Source of the DNA: Nothopassalora personata
Taxonomy: Eukaryota; Ascomycota; Dothideomycetes; Mycosphaerellales; Mycosphaerellaceae
Length of the DNA: 64,000 bases
Reading direction: 5' to 3'
Assembly: GCA_033816765.1 (NCBI GenBank)
Contig: CM066287.1
Span: 7,192,001-7,256,000, forward strand
Made by a program: the position numbers and the translations under genes. Numbering within the stretch: position 1 is the first letter of the stretch; the number at the start of each line of letters is the position of its first letter. The notes beneath the pieces were generated by a model. The model saw only the letters and a list, made by a program, of their open reading frames with translations, did not search any database and was not told the origin of the DNA. Below are positions 22,157 to 33,315 of the stretch, one piece after another.

Positions 22157-23167
22157 ATGGAATCTTACTCGCAGTATCAACAACCCTCCGCCTATCCGCA
22201 CGCGCACAGTGGTCCAGGTCCACAGCAGAGTCCTGTCATGCAGACACAACATCAACCGAACTACGGCCAACACCATCAGCCGCCGGGCATGCCGCAACAG
22301 CACATGATGCCTCAAATGGGCTACAATCCGGCTGCGTACGGTATGCAGGCGCAATACAATGTATCGCCCACACAGGCCGCCGCCATGGCGACCGCTGCCG
22401 CAACGGGATACCCAGCATACTCGATGGCTGATTCGTCGATGCCCGGATCAATGCCTCAGACCTCACCGCGTCTGCAACAAGTCAAGACCGATGGCAGCAT
22501 GCAGAGGCCCAGCACGACATCACCAAGACAACAGGGACAGATCAACGTGCCTAGCAGCATGGCGCAGCAAATGAGCATGACACCAGCGCAACCGATGCCG
22601 AACAACATGCCCCCACAGATGCAGCCAGGACAATTGCAGCAACAACAACAACAACGCAGGATGTCGCATGCGATCCAAAGTCCCGCCGTACAAGGACCTC
22701 CTGGCCAGCAACCAATGGCGGCACCTCGCCCTCCGACTGCAACCCAACAACCCCCTCAGCCGTCTCAACACCAACAATCACCTGAAGTGCCCGTTGCCGG
22801 CGCGAACGAAGAATCGCCATTGTATGTCAATGCGAAGCAGTTCCATCGTATCCTGAAAAGGCGTATGGCGCGTCAAAAGCTGGAGGAGGCATTGCGCTTA
22901 ACGTCGAAAGGACGGAAGCCATATCTGCACGAGTCAAGACACAATCATGCAATGCGCAGACCTCGAGGTCCAGGTGGTCGATTCTTGACTGCTGAAGAAG
23001 TTGCTCAGATGGAGGCAAGGGGCGAAGGCATGGTTGGAGGTGGTGAAGATGCCCCTGCGACGAACGGCAGCAATGGAAAGCGCAAGTCTACGGACAATAG
23101 GTCAAATACCCCGGCGAAGAAGGTCAAGAGCGACGATGATGACGATGCGGAGGATGACAACTCATGA
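22157..23167 (+). CDS. hapB: CCAAT-binding factor subunit HapB (NF-YA)
   Basis: Single exon, 336 aa. A long Gln/Pro/Met-rich N-terminus (residues 1-215, with a run of seven Gln around 160) precedes the NF-YA core at about 217-285. The core has the subunit-association part [25 protein letters not shown] and the DNA-binding part [23 protein letters not shown]. The tail holds basic clusters (GKRKS, PAKKVKS) that may be nuclear signals, and ends in a run of Asp. With HapC and HapE it forms the CCAAT-binding complex that sets basal and iron/redox-responsive transcription in filamentous fungi. The Gln-rich part is coded partly by CAA/CAG microsatellite sequence. Confidence 0.96.
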   Translation: MESYSQYQQPSAYPHAHSGPGPQQSPVMQTQHQPNYGQHHQPPGMPQQHMMPQMGYNPAAYGMQAQYNVSPTQAAAMATAAATGYPAYSMADSSMPGSMPQTSPRLQQVKTDGSMQRPSTTSPRQQGQINVPSSMAQQMSMTPAQPMPNNMPPQMQPGQLQQQQQQRRMSHAIQSPAVQGPPGQQPMAAPRPPTATQQPPQPSQHQQSPEVPVAGANEESPLYVNAKQFHRILKRRMARQKLEEALRLTSKGRKPYLHESRHNHAMRRPRGPGGRFLTAEEVAQMEARGEGMVGGGEDAPATNGSNGKRKSTDNRSNTPAKKVKSDDDDDAEDDNS

Positions 23168-23868
23168 AAGAGCCTCAATGACGGACGATATGCGATCGAA
23201 ATGCTCGAAATCACGTGATATTGGTTCACTAGGTGCGCGATACACTGGTACTCACATTCAACGGATCGTAAACTGGAGCCTTCGGCTGAGGAATTGGATT
23301 GAAATACATATGCATAACTTCTTTTCTCCACGGGCCACAGACGTGGTCTTGACTTACACGGACGACGATCGGGCCGTGATCTTAGTCTCGTTTGTGCATT
23401 GGGATAGCGTTGATGGCGAAACGGGACACGGGCAACGGAGGCAAATGGCAGAGAGAGGACACCTTTGAGAAGATTGATACCACCCGCATGGCAACTTATG
23501 TACTTGCTTTTGATGCTTATTCTGAACGACGTTACGCAGCGCTGGAAGTTCATCGTCTACACAGTACCAAAGGAGGATACTATTGCTCACGCAAGAGGCG
23601 CATGTTATTGTTGGAAGGAAGGGAGACGGCTGAAGAGGCAGGGTAGCATGAATCACTCGTTATCACCCTGCACCTGGCTGCGAGAATGTATCTTCGTAGC
23701 TGGAGGAGATGGAGCTGTAGATCTTGATTTTAGATGAAATTGGATATGCTACACATACTCGGTCCGTGCACTATTTGCCTGAATGAGGCAGAACTCCGCT
23801 CACCTCCGTCTTGTACATTGACTTCGACATGATATACTGCTGTATCAACCACGCCATCTCCAGTCAAA
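23168..23868. other. intergenic HAPB to MRPL37
   Basis: About 700 bp, containing the HAPB 3' UTR and the promoter of the mitoribosomal gene. Several short ORFs overlap here without recognisable domains. Confidence 0.45.
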
Positions 23869-24599
23869 ATGATCTGCCGGCGATGCGCACAGCGTCTGGC
23901 ACGTCGCAATGCGTCTCACGTCACGTCACGAAACTTTACCCAATCCACATCACATCGAGCACAAGCCGTGACAGCACAAACCACAACAGCAACAAATCCG
24001 CGGCCAAACGACAGACCTGCAGCGACGTCGACATCGGCCGCGCAGCCTTTTAGTACGCCTCTGACTCCATCGCCGGATAGGCTGGATCTCCCGATCAATA
24101 AGGATGTAGACAAGAGCAAGAAGCCGTTGCAAATACAGAGCAGTGTACCTGCAGGGACCGTGCTGAAGGGCCTGAATTTCATGAAGAATCAGCAAGACCC
24201 CGTAGCACTAGAAGACTCGGAGTATCCACCTTGGTTATGGACGGTGCTGCAAAACAGTGGTGCAGCGGAGAGTGGGAAAGGACAGGACGCGGAGGGCGAT
24301 TTGTTCTGTATGTGCAAAGTTTCGATGCTACACCTCCCTCAGGCCTCTTTTGCGTTCGATACTGATACGACACAGCCAAGTCCAAGAAACAACGGCGCAT
24401 CGCGGCGAAAGCTCTTCGGAAACAACAGCTCCTTGACCCGGAGAGTCTGGCGGAGAAAGTCCCGATTTACGAGCAGAGTATCGATCTCCCGAGTGATGCG
24501 AAGGAGAGCTTGCGGGCGAGGGAGCAGTTGACGAAGGCCATGAGGGAGAAGAGGAGGAGGAAGATCAAGGAGGACAATTTCTTGAAGGAGATGAGTTAG
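23869..24599 (+). CDS. MRPL37: mitochondrial large-subunit ribosomal protein mL54 (MrpL37)
   Basis: Two exons (23869-24307 and 24376-24599) join across a 68-nt GTATGT...CAG intron to give 220 aa. The N-terminus is a mitochondrial targeting sequence (MICRRCAQRLARRNASHVTSRNF). After a low-complexity Thr/Ala/Pro linker comes the mL54 core: GTVLKGLNFMKNQQDPVALEDSEYPPWLW. After the splice it continues SKSKKQRRIAAKALRKQQLL and a Lys/Arg-rich helical C-terminus. mL54 is a structural protein of the mitochondrial 54S subunit. Without the splice the frame runs into a non-conserved sequence, so the intron is needed. It is convergent with the minus-strand gene ending at 24981. Confidence 0.93.
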
Positions 24600-24980
24600 A
24601 ACGTTATTGAGTTGAAGACACGCGAAAATCGATCCATTGCTGTGTGGCCGAGATGGCCCATTACCTGCGCATGAAGCGCTTTCGCAGACCAAGCACACTC
24701 TCCAGTCGTACGCCGCTTTCCATGCTCTTGATTCATCCGTCCACCCAGTTCTCTGGGATTCTGTTGAAGCGTCGCGCTGCGACGCACTTTCCTTTGCCTT
24801 GTGATTCCCACCCAGAACGCCTTCCCATCCATAACGCCTCCCACCCATTACGCCTCTGAAAAAGCAAAGCAAGAAAATCAACGCTCAAAAAAATCCAACG
24901 CTTTGCTCTGTGCCGTCCGTGTCGCCCCGCCCTCTTCCGTCCTCCACGAACTGTCTCACGAAGCACAAGACGCGATGCGC
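24600..24980. other. convergent intergenic region after MRPL37
   Basis: About 380 bp between two converging genes. No feature recognised beyond probable 3' UTRs. Confidence 0.45.
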
Positions 24981-27117
24981 CTATACGTACCTGAAAGAGG
25001 TAGTGTCCTCGTCAGCACGCGGAACACCAGTATCGTCCAGCAACTTGCGCAGATCAGCGGCTGCCTGTCCAGGCGGCGGGAGGTTGAGAATTGCTCCACC
25101 TCGAGTAGTGACCTTGGCAGCAACACCAGCTGCCTGTCCAGGGTGGGCATTGCCGCATCCTCCAGTCGTCTCGCTTGCAGTATCACCAGCTGCTTGTTCA
25201 GGCTGCTGATCACGAGTTCCTTCATTAGTGACGTCTGCAGTGTTTCCAGCTGCCTCACCAGACTGTTGATCGCCGATTCCCCGGGTTGTCACGTCTGCAG
25301 CAACACCAGCTGAGAACGACACAGCCGAGTCGCGGCGCTTGAGAGCTGGCGCTGCCAAGGCTGGCGGTGTGGTGGCGGGCGCCTGTGCTTTCTTGGGACG
25401 TCCGGCGCCTGCGAACATGCGCTGAACCTTCGACCACCAGCCGTCTGTGGGTGGAGCGCCGATAGGGATGTCTTGAGTCTCTACATCAACTTCGATAGGC
25501 TCTTCCCAGATTGTGCTGCCGTTGGCACTTTGCTTGATCACCGTGTTTCTCTTCTTGGGGTGCTCTGGCCATCTCGTAGCACCCGTGAGGGTGGAACCCA
25601 CTTGACCTAGTTTCTGGCGTAAGGTCGGGAGCTTGTTGAGTTCGAGGTCGGCATAGAGAGCATCGTGGGCTTCCTTGGAGTTTCTGTGTATGTGAATTAG
25701 TGGGTCTGTTATGGCAGCAATGGTAGGTTTTGCTTGCCTGATCTGCGGGCCAGTCATCGTGCCACTCTTTACGACTGCATCGAGTGCGTTCCTCGCTTTT
25801 TGATCATTAGCCTCGATTTGCGCAATCTCGCGTTCGAGCTCGAGATAGTCGCGCTGAATGTCGGCTACGTTCTGTTGGTCACCGCCGTGCATTCGCCAGT
25901 TTTTTGGGTGCGCATCAGATATACTTGGACATGGTTCTTGCTCCTCGGCGATTTCAGGCGACGAGCCTCTCCTGGACTTGTCGTACGCCTCGAGTTGCTT
26001 GCAGCGCGCGGCAAAGTCACGCTCGATCCAGTCGTAGTTGCTACAGCACGGATATCGTTAGCTACGACTGATGGGCGCATGGGAATGCCTTGATTGCTTG
26101 TGCCCAGCAGGGATTGAGTAGAGTTCGTCGTCCAACTCACCTCTCTGGGTTGCACACATCGGCTGTGAATGGCTTGCGGCCTGGCCACTGCTGCTGGCAG
26201 AAGTTGGTTAGCTATACTCGAGAGCTCATGGTATTGATTTGGAGTGCGGAACATAGAAGGGCAAGTGCTCTACCAAGCGAACGAGCCGGCTCGCAGGTCG
26301 CCTCGCGTCTGCTGGAAATTCGTGATCTGTCGATACTTACCTGCTGCTCTACTGTCTGTGGACGGCTGTAAGGATCCCATGCACCTGATGGAGCTTCACG
26401 GATTCTATCAATCGTGTTGCTACGGCGGCGGACCGTGTCCTTCGGAGTCGACAGTATGGTGAGACTGCTGTCAGCATTGCGATACCAGAATGGGCAGTCT
26501 GGATCTGGTTGTCTCGGCTGGTAATCAGCCGCTGCTGGTGCGGTGATGTCCCTGAAGGTGATTGCATGTGCAGTCATGCGCTGCTCCGTGAGGACGCGGT
26601 CTATTCCCGCTTGTGGTACCACGATGCAGAGAACAGCGCAAGGGCGGTCGCCGTCGTCCTTTTTGAACGGATATTGGTGGTAGGTCTTGCCGCCCTAGAA
26701 CATTAAGTCAGCGATCGCTCGTTGACAGATGGCAGCGGGACTCACCACGGCCTCGAGATCTTGCTTGATGGCCTCAGACCGCGCCGTGATATATCTGTTG
26801 ATGGTCTGACCGTGATACTCATGGGCGATGATGACCTCGATATCGCGACGGTCGGTGTCCCGAAGCTGAACAGCCCACTCCTGGCGCGCGTCCTTGATTA
26901 GCTGGCGGAGCTCATCAGCAGCGCCTGGCTGGTGGTCAGAGAACTCGTTATAGAAGCCATTCAGAAGGTTGTAGAGCTGCTTCTTCTTATCTATGGCATT
27001 GAGGATTATGCGAGAGGTGTGGTTAGCGGACGCTGGCTCGATTTTGAATACACAAAGGCGGAGGGGCGTGTACTCGGCGTTTTCCAATCTTGTAGCACAT
27101 TGGGCAAGTCGCGCCAT
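24981..27117 (-). CDS. hypothetical multi-exon fungal protein with degenerate Ala/Gly repeats
   Basis: Proposed exons are 26746-27117, 26341-26694, 26141-26193 and 24981-26040, giving 612 aa. I recognise no family. The N-terminal third is helical and charged. The middle holds a Trp/Pro/Tyr-rich segment (WPGRKPFTADVCNPE, NYDWIERDFAARC) that looks like a conserved core, then a coiled-coil-like stretch (LELEREIAQIEANDQKARN). The C-terminal 120 residues contain four imperfect repeats around AAGxxADVTTRGxxDQQ. A 54-nt in-frame segment in the last exon (25684-25737) has the form of a GC-AG intron; splicing it would leave 594 aa. The start at 27117 has a good context, but an upstream exon is possible. 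Confidence 0.65.
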
Positions 27118-27383
27118 CGTGGCGGACGTCGGTGATGTTGTTGATTGTAGCGGATGAAGGATGCTGGTGGAGTATACTATCGGCGGCGGTATACAAGAGC
27201 GATGGTGATGGTGTGTTTGGTGGTGCGGTGGAGGTCAAGAAAGAGGCGACGAATTGGTGGCGTGTGATCACAGTGAGATGAAGCGATGGCCGTTTGACAA
27301 ACGCTGCTTCACTCGCGCTTCACTTGCAGCCAGACTCGATCCCGTCCGTATGCATCTCTTCTCCTTTGCATTCACTACGAGCT

Positions 27384-30167
27384 TCACCTGACCATACATC
27401 TGCATTTGCAGCCTGGGACTGGGCAAGCGATGTGCTTGTCGAACCAGCTTTGGGCGTGATGCGCGTGGAAGCCGTGCTGGCACCTCACACAGAACGTGAG
27501 GAATTTGGCCATCACATCGCTCAGCTTCTGCAGCTCCTTTGCTCCTCCTCGTGACGCAGGATCCGGTGTTCCCAGCCACAGTCTGCATATCCCACAACGA
27601 GGCATATGTCTGCCACATTTGGAGCAGGATACGCCGGCACTCGCTGCGGCCCTCACTTGCGGTGCGATAGCATCCTTACTCGATGATGCAGGCGGACTTG
27701 AAGTTGGCACCAGCGACCGCCCTTCTCGTCTTGCAAGGTTTTGCTGACAGTGGGCACACTGAAGTGTGATCTGAGAGGGTGGTGATTCGATCAAGCTTTG
27801 GCCCTTCTTCGTTCTGGACATCTGTGTATGCTGCGCCACGAACCTAGTCCGCTCGATGAAGGCCCGCCAGCTTTGCATTTGCATGAAGTATGTTTCTTTC
27901 CACATCTCCCACCGCACATCGACCACATACCGCGGATTTGTGAAGGCAGTGGCCAGTACTGCTGTTTGCAGGTCATTTGTCTTGCTGATATATGTCTGGA
28001 ACAGATCCATGGCCTGATCGCCAAGGCCCGTGAGGAGGATACCTTCGAGATCTCCGTTTCTGACGGCTCGAGCAGTCTCGCTTTGCAGAAATCCGTGTAT
28101 CTCGCTGTCGTTGACGTATTTTAGACCTAGTGCCACCCTGTATCCGAGATGCAGGTAATTGGTTTTCATGACATCGCGCCAGTTGCCAGTCGTTAAGAAC
28201 GTCAGAAGAGCCTTCAAAGCAGGATCTTCAGTATCAGCAGCCATCCACAGGCACATCTCTCTTTGCTCTTCGTTGATGGTATCGGAGGCTAACAATGCAC
28301 CAAGACCCATGTTCGGTACAGTCTTGCTTCGAATCAAGGTCCTCAATAAGTTCAGTGCCACATGCTTGTACTCATGCAAGACTGCTTGGACTACAGCTTG
28401 GTAATACAGGCCTCGGTTTATGAGCTCTTGACATTCTGTCTCGAGTGACTCGGTGGTGAACTTCCAGCCGCACAACTCAAGCGCAAGCTGGCGATGCTCG
28501 GGGAAATCTGTCCGAACGCCCTCGAACGGTGGAAGTTCTCTGGAAACGTTTAGGTCGTATATCGCGTCTTCGATTCTTCCTGCTGCCGGAGACAATGTCC
28601 GGCGGGAAAGACTGCCGATCTTCTCTGAACAAATGCCCGTGACGCCAGCGAAGCTCAGATCGAGACACTCGGACATCATGCCTCGGTCTGCTGCCTGGGT
28701 GTGAAACCGACCGATGATCTCCCACAATCGCTCGAGCTGCCAATTGCCAGACACAATCTCCACGTTTTTGGTGCAGTCGAACAAGTAGCCGCGATAGCAA
28801 CGCTCTCGCTGAATCGATGAGGTGGCTAAAACACTGGCCAACTGCAACGACCATGGCCTGCACTCAATCCTCTGGTCGCCATTTTCACCGTCGAATACTT
28901 CACCGCTGTACTCGTGGGGACCGAAATCTTCGGCACTTTTCTGGTGCTCATGAGGAGCGCCACGATTTGTGGGCTCCGCACGCGTTGTGATCTCCGTAAT
29001 GCTAATGTCCTGGAAGTTGAGAGCAAGGTCACCGCGAGCCGTCAGTGCAGCACCGGGAACAATTGACGGCACTCTCATCACATCGAGCCTTCGACTTGAC
29101 CGCAATGCCAGCACGGGCTGTTCTGTTAGTGTGTCGCGGTCAATAATCCAGTCGAAAGCGATCAGCTGGTCATCGATGTGATCACTCTCTTCGACTCCTT
29201 CGACTGCCTTTGAAACTTCTCGTGAGCTAGAGACATAGCGGTTGCAAGTCCATGGCAGGCCACCATATGTATTTTGAGCGAGATAATCATTGTTGCTGAG
29301 TAAGGTGTCACTGCCTTCTACCGTGTCGACGACTTTCAGCTCTCCTCTACTTGAGCATATCGCTAGGCGACCGCGCTGTTGACCCGAATATCGCAGGCTC
29401 CAAACCGAGGTTCTCGTGGCATTGTCCACGGCCGGCCTGAAATCAAACACGGCTCCACCGTTGGTCCCACTGAAGCTGGTCTGATTGATCCAGCGCTTGT
29501 CCCAGATACTGACAGATGGATCGTCGGTAGAGCCGGCACTGGCGAAGTAATTCTCGTCCAGGGGATCGATCGCAATGTTATTGACATTGCGGGTGGACAC
29601 TTGTGTGTTATTCGTGCTGGCAAAGTAACCGTCTCTCAGATCGTAAAGACGGATCAGAGACCTCTGAGCCGCAACCACTAGCTCTTCTGGCTGGCTCGAG
29701 AAAAACCGTACGCTCGACACGACTTCGGCAGGGCATAGCCTCCGGATTGGTTCTGGATTCTCGCTGGCGGCATCGTAGATATTGAGGCAGTTGTCTGATC
29801 GTGTCTTGTCTAGAGCGACAGCCAACCAGTTCATGTGATTCAGTGCGATCGAATTGCATTTCCGCTGTTGCTTCAGCTTGAACGTGGCCACAGTCTCGGA
29901 AGCACGGCCATCCTCTCGAAGATTCACCAGACAGGCACTTCCTGATACCAGGCCCAGGGACACGATTGATTCATCAGTCTTGGACCAGTCAAAGGCAGAG
30001 AAGTTCGGCAATCGACTGACGCGAGCGACGGAGGCATAGTCGACGTGATCCTTTTGCCGAGTGCGCACTTGATTGAGGGTCAGGCTGCCATCTGTCACAT
30101 CGACAAGCAGGAACCTTTCCCTATCGCCGGTCGAGTGTGGCGACCATCGCACAGCGGCTTCCATCAT
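27384..30167 (-). CDS. SEA4: SEACAT/GATOR2 complex subunit Sea4 (MIOS-like)
   Basis: Single exon, 927 aa. The N-terminal 400 residues form WD40-type beta-propeller blades (FDWSKTDESIVSLGLVSGSACLVNLR, SIALNHMNWLAVALD, NNIAIDPLDENYFASAG...SVSIWDKRW). A long alpha-solenoid follows. The C-terminal 110 residues are a zinc-binding region with CAHCQQNL, CSKCGRHMPRCGIC and a RING-like FCVRCQHGFHAHHAQSWF...CPVPGCKCRC. This architecture matches Mio/Sea4, which couples amino-acid signals to TORC1 at the vacuole/lysosome through GATOR1. Gene order is unrelated, with a 323-bp divergent region shared with the alpha/beta hydrolase at 30491. Confidence 0.92.
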   Translation of the reverse strand: MMEAAVRWSPHSTGDRERFLLVDVTDGSLTLNQVRTRQKDHVDYASVARVSRLPNFSAFDWSKTDESIVSLGLVSGSACLVNLREDGRASETVATFKLKQQRKCNSIALNHMNWLAVALDKTRSDNCLNIYDAASENPEPIRRLCPAEVVSSVRFFSSQPEELVVAAQRSLIRLYDLRDGYFASTNNTQVSTRNVNNIAIDPLDENYFASAGSTDDPSVSIWDKRWINQTSFSGTNGGAVFDFRPAVDNATRTSVWSLRYSGQQRGRLAICSSRGELKVVDTVEGSDTLLSNNDYLAQNTYGGLPWTCNRYVSSSREVSKAVEGVEESDHIDDQLIAFDWIIDRDTLTEQPVLALRSSRRLDVMRVPSIVPGAALTARGDLALNFQDISITEITTRAEPTNRGAPHEHQKSAEDFGPHEYSGEVFDGENGDQRIECRPWSLQLASVLATSSIQRERCYRGYLFDCTKNVEIVSGNWQLERLWEIIGRFHTQAADRGMMSECLDLSFAGVTGICSEKIGSLSRRTLSPAAGRIEDAIYDLNVSRELPPFEGVRTDFPEHRQLALELCGWKFTTESLETECQELINRGLYYQAVVQAVLHEYKHVALNLLRTLIRSKTVPNMGLGALLASDTINEEQREMCLWMAADTEDPALKALLTFLTTGNWRDVMKTNYLHLGYRVALGLKYVNDSEIHGFLQSETARAVRNGDLEGILLTGLGDQAMDLFQTYISKTNDLQTAVLATAFTNPRYVVDVRWEMWKETYFMQMQSWRAFIERTRFVAQHTQMSRTKKGQSLIESPPSQITLQCAHCQQNLARREGRSLVPTSSPPASSSKDAIAPQVRAAASAGVSCSKCGRHMPRCGICRLWLGTPDPASRGGAKELQKLSDVMAKFLTFCVRCQHGFHAHHAQSWFDKHIACPVPGCKCRCMVR

Positions 30168-30490
30168 CTCTGCTCACATGGCGATAGTTCTAAATACACG
30201 CCTCCTGGTGAACGCGCCTGTGAAGCACGGTCGCACGTCAAGCACACTCCCAGTAAACTTAGTTGGGGTCCATCGAATATTGACCTCGATTACCTAGACA
30301 ATAGACAGATTTCATGGTGGTGTGCTCCTCCACATGCGAAGCGCACCATACTTCTAATCTCCAAACCAGGACAGCCCACTCACAGCCAGTACATCGTATC
30401 ATGTTGTAGGCTTCGACGATGATGTTACATGATCAAGTGGATCCTCACAACAGGTAGGAGTCGTAGGACTGCTGCTCGCATCCGTCTACC
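30168..30490. promoter_or_regulatory. divergent promoter region SEA4 / alpha-beta hydrolase
   Basis: The 323 bp between two divergent starts must contain both promoters. No named motif stood out. Confidence 0.45.
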
Positions 30491-32362
30491 ATGACTTCAC
30501 AACCCGCACGCTCGGCGAAGTCTCCGCCACCTTTGCCTCCACGGATGGTTGATCACGATGGCCGAAGGAAGCTACTCTTGATCTACATACACGGCTTCAT
30601 GGGCAACGAGACCAGCTTTCGCAGTTTTCCCGCTCACGTGCACAACTTACTGGCTGTACTCCTGAGTGCATCACACGTCGTGCACACCAAGATCTACCCT
30701 CGATACCGATCGAAGGGCAACATCAGCATCGCTCGTAATGACTTCAGCAAATGGCTGCAGCCGCATGAGAGTCGATCAACAGACGTTGTACTTCTCGGCC
30801 ACAGCATGGGCGGACTGCTATCGGCTGAGGTGGCGCTCATGCCGGCAGGCCGAACAGCATCAGGCCCTCTACAGCATCGTATTGTGGGTACGATCAATTT
30901 CGACGTGCCGTTCCTCGGAATGCACCCAGGAGTCGTCCAAAGCGGTTTGGCAAGTATCTTCACCTCCGATGGCAAGGAAGTGCCCAACGACGACGATCAG
31001 GCGCAGCTTACCAACAGCGATGGCCAAGGAAGCCAAAGTGATCATTCGGGCCATGCCCCTTCGCGGACCGATACACTTTGGGCTAAGCCTGACCCAAATT
31101 ACAATCCAGCCTTCCAGAATGATGTTGTGCTGCCTGTCAGGAAAGGCTGGCGAAGTGCGTGGCACTTCGTCAACAAGCATTCGGACGACTTGATAGGATC
31201 CGCCAAAAAGCTGATATCCTCGCACATGGAGTTTGGAGGTGCAATGGCGAATTACGGCGAGTTGAAGAAGCGCTATGCCAGAATCAGGGCGTTGGAAGAA
31301 GAGAACGGCAAGGTCCGTGAATCTGTTGTCGAGGGAGGCGTGCCGTCCAGGGTACGCTTCGTCAACTATTACACTGCCAGTACAGGTCGTCCAAAGAAGC
31401 CTCCGCCGCCACACCGCCATTCATCTCGTAGTCCACATCGGAGCCGACCGTCTTCTCAGGCTTCTACCTCGCGGGCGTCACTAGCGCCAGGCACCGATGG
31501 CAATGAACATCGAAGTGCTTCCTTGAGCTCGACAGATCCGCTCAAAGAAGTAGAAACTAGCTCAGAGCAGTGGGGAAATGCCATGGAATCGCTCAAGATC
31601 GGAGATGGCACAACACAGCCATCGAAGCAGTCCGACGCCAACTTACCAATGAAACCTCCGCCGCTCGGCGATTTGAGCTATATTCAGGACTCAAAGATTC
31701 GAGATATGGTCAGACAAGACCACGAGAAGGCCATGACAGCTTATGAGAAAGCTGTCGCTGAGCAAGGAAAGGTTCCAAAGACAGAACAGCTGCCTCAAGT
31801 CGAAGAGCCTTCCAGATCATCACCACCTCCACCAGTCAAGCAGAAGCCAGAATCAGAGTTGGCCCATAGCGAACGGGAAGCAATACGTCTCGAAAAGGAG
31901 AAGCAACGCATGGAAGCCGAAGCACGAAGGATGCGTGGCGAGAAGGATCCCGAATCGGAGCCACAACCTCAAGCATCGACGGCCGGTCAACACAGCACCG
32001 AACTAACCCCTCAAATCTCAAGCCGTCGTCCCTCAACAACAGCCTCAACCCTAGCATCAACCTCAACGCACGACATGAACTTGCACCCTCCACAGCGAAG
32101 CAGGGATGATGCAGCCACGAAACCAAAGAAGGACCGGATGTTCTGCACCCTACCGCCTAAGGACTCTAACGGTGAGCGCGATCCTTGCTGGGTGAGAGTG
32201 TTCATGGAGAATGTTGACGAGGTCGGAGCGCATTGTGGGCTGTTCTTTGTGGATGAGAGGTATGAACGGTTGGTGGGTGATGTCGCAGAGAGGATCGAGG
32301 GATGGATTAAAGAGGACTTGAGTGCGAGGGTGGGCTCCGGGGTGAGGGGTTGGAAGTCGTGA
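30491..32362 (+). CDS. alpha/beta hydrolase (DUF676-like lipase fold) with long disordered tail
   Basis: Single exon, 623 aa. A Pro-rich start precedes an alpha/beta-hydrolase domain (about residues 28-180). The oxyanion strand is LLLIYIHGFMGNETSF and the nucleophile elbow is VVLLGHSMGGLLSAEVAL, with Ser near 105. The downstream INFDVPFLGMHPGVV is typical of this fungal group. The acid and His were not assigned. Residues about 300-560 are low complexity (Ser/Pro/Arg, then Lys/Glu-rich with predicted coiled coil). A short conserved-looking C-terminal block follows (MFCTLPPKDSNGERDPCWVRVFMENVDEV). A lipid or ester substrate is likely but unknown. It converges on EFG1, with 134 bp between the stops. 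Confidence 0.85.
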   Translation: MTSQPARSAKSPPPLPPRMVDHDGRRKLLLIYIHGFMGNETSFRSFPAHVHNLLAVLLSASHVVHTKIYPRYRSKGNISIARNDFSKWLQPHESRSTDVVLLGHSMGGLLSAEVALMPAGRTASGPLQHRIVGTINFDVPFLGMHPGVVQSGLASIFTSDGKEVPNDDDQAQLTNSDGQGSQSDHSGHAPSRTDTLWAKPDPNYNPAFQNDVVLPVRKGWRSAWHFVNKHSDDLIGSAKKLISSHMEFGGAMANYGELKKRYARIRALEEENGKVRESVVEGGVPSRVRFVNYYTASTGRPKKPPPPHRHSSRSPHRSRPSSQASTSRASLAPGTDGNEHRSASLSSTDPLKEVETSSEQWGNAMESLKIGDGTTQPSKQSDANLPMKPPPLGDLSYIQDSKIRDMVRQDHEKAMTAYEKAVAEQGKVPKTEQLPQVEEPSRSSPPPPVKQKPESELAHSEREAIRLEKEKQRMEAEARRMRGEKDPESEPQPQASTAGQHSTELTPQISSRRPSTTASTLASTSTHDMNLHPPQRSRDDAATKPKKDRMFCTLPPKDSNGERDPCWVRVFMENVDEVGAHCGLFFVDERYERLVGDVAERIEGWIKEDLSARVGSGVRGWKS

Positions 32363-32496
32363 TGTGTGTGCAATGCTACGTGATGCTGTACAGCTGGTGG
32401 TAGCTCTAGGACAGTGTGACGTTCCAGACAATGCTTCGTGGGGTATCACGCGATGCAAACGCTGCGGGTCTTTCGTGCTATTGAGCGAAGTAGGAA

Positions 32497-33315
32497 TCAT
32501 TCGAAGAAGCCACCACCACTCTCATCCCCACTCTCCTCTTCATCCTTAGACTGCTCCTGCACCTTCTTACCATCCTTCTTACCCTCCTTCTTCTGCATAT
32601 TTGCCGCGCCTCTCACCGACTTTCCCTTCAAACCCACCTCCACCTCCACCCCATCCTCCCCTTCCACCTTAACATCCAGCCGGCCCTCCCTCAAATCCCC
32701 CAACGTCCCCTCCTCCATACACCTCCTAACCCTCTCCCACATCTCTCCATCCCCCCGCCTCTCAACCTCCTCCCCACTCCCTCCAACATCATCCGTATCC
32801 TCCCCCTCCCCCTCCTTCTTCCTCCTCCTACTCGGAAACAAACTAACATACTCCCACTCCAACGGCGCATACACCGCATACTTCACATCCACCTCACACG
32901 CCTGCACTTTCCTCCGCAACGACCCCTTCTCCTCCAGTGTCTCGGCATCTTTCAGCAACTTCCTCGCCTTCTTCAGACGACGCTCCGCTTTCTGCCGGTC
33001 GAAGAAGCGCACCTTGTGGAATCTGGATATCATCTCGGAGCGCTTTTTCGCCTTTTCGGCACTGGCCAGGTCGCGCCTGGCGGTTTGCAGTTGACGTTCT
33101 TTTTCCACTCTGATGTTCGCGGGCAAGTCGCGCTCCAGGAGACGGGTGATGTTGCGGACGGTTTTCTTTAGGTCGTTGACGGTGTGGGCCTTTTTGTAGG
33201 AGTTTTTGCCGTGGTTGGCGGGGTTCTTGGGTTGGAAGCCGCCTTGGTGTTTGGGGCGTTTCCATGGTGGGCGGGAGTCGTTGGCAGACTCCGGGGCGCC
33301 GCGTTTGGTGGCCAT
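32497..33315 (-). CDS. EFG1: rRNA-processing protein Efg1
   Basis: Single exon, 272 aa, from the ATG at 33315 (MATKRGAPES). The open frame extends further upstream but has no conserved sequence there. The family core is SYKKAHTVNDLKKTVRNITRLLER, then coiled-coil NIRVEKERQLQTARRDLASAEKAKKRSEMISRFHKVRFFDRQKAERRLKK (given here only as a landmark). Next comes a Tyr-rich YAVYAPLEWEYVSLFP. The C-terminal half is Glu/Lys/Gly-rich and its DNA is strongly purine-biased on the coding strand. Yeast Efg1 is a nucleolar 90S pre-ribosome factor required for 18S rRNA maturation. It sits in tandem 199 bp downstream of AFI1 on the same strand. Confidence 0.92.
   Translation of the reverse strand: MATKRGAPESANDSRPPWKRPKHQGGFQPKNPANHGKNSYKKAHTVNDLKKTVRNITRLLERDLPANIRVEKERQLQTARRDLASAEKAKKRSEMISRFHKVRFFDRQKAERRLKKARKLLKDAETLEEKGSLRRKVQACEVDVKYAVYAPLEWEYVSLFPSRRRKKEGEGEDTDDVGGSGEEVERRGDGEMWERVRRCMEEGTLGDLREGRLDVKVEGEDGVEVEVGLKGKSVRGAANMQKKEGKKDGKKVQEQSKDEEESGDESGGGFFE

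Noticed and set aside
32500..33100. Long plus-strand ORF rich in Ser/Pro opposite EFG1
   Set aside because: Mirror of the purine-biased EFG1 coding strand; the minus frame has the conserved Efg1 family core.
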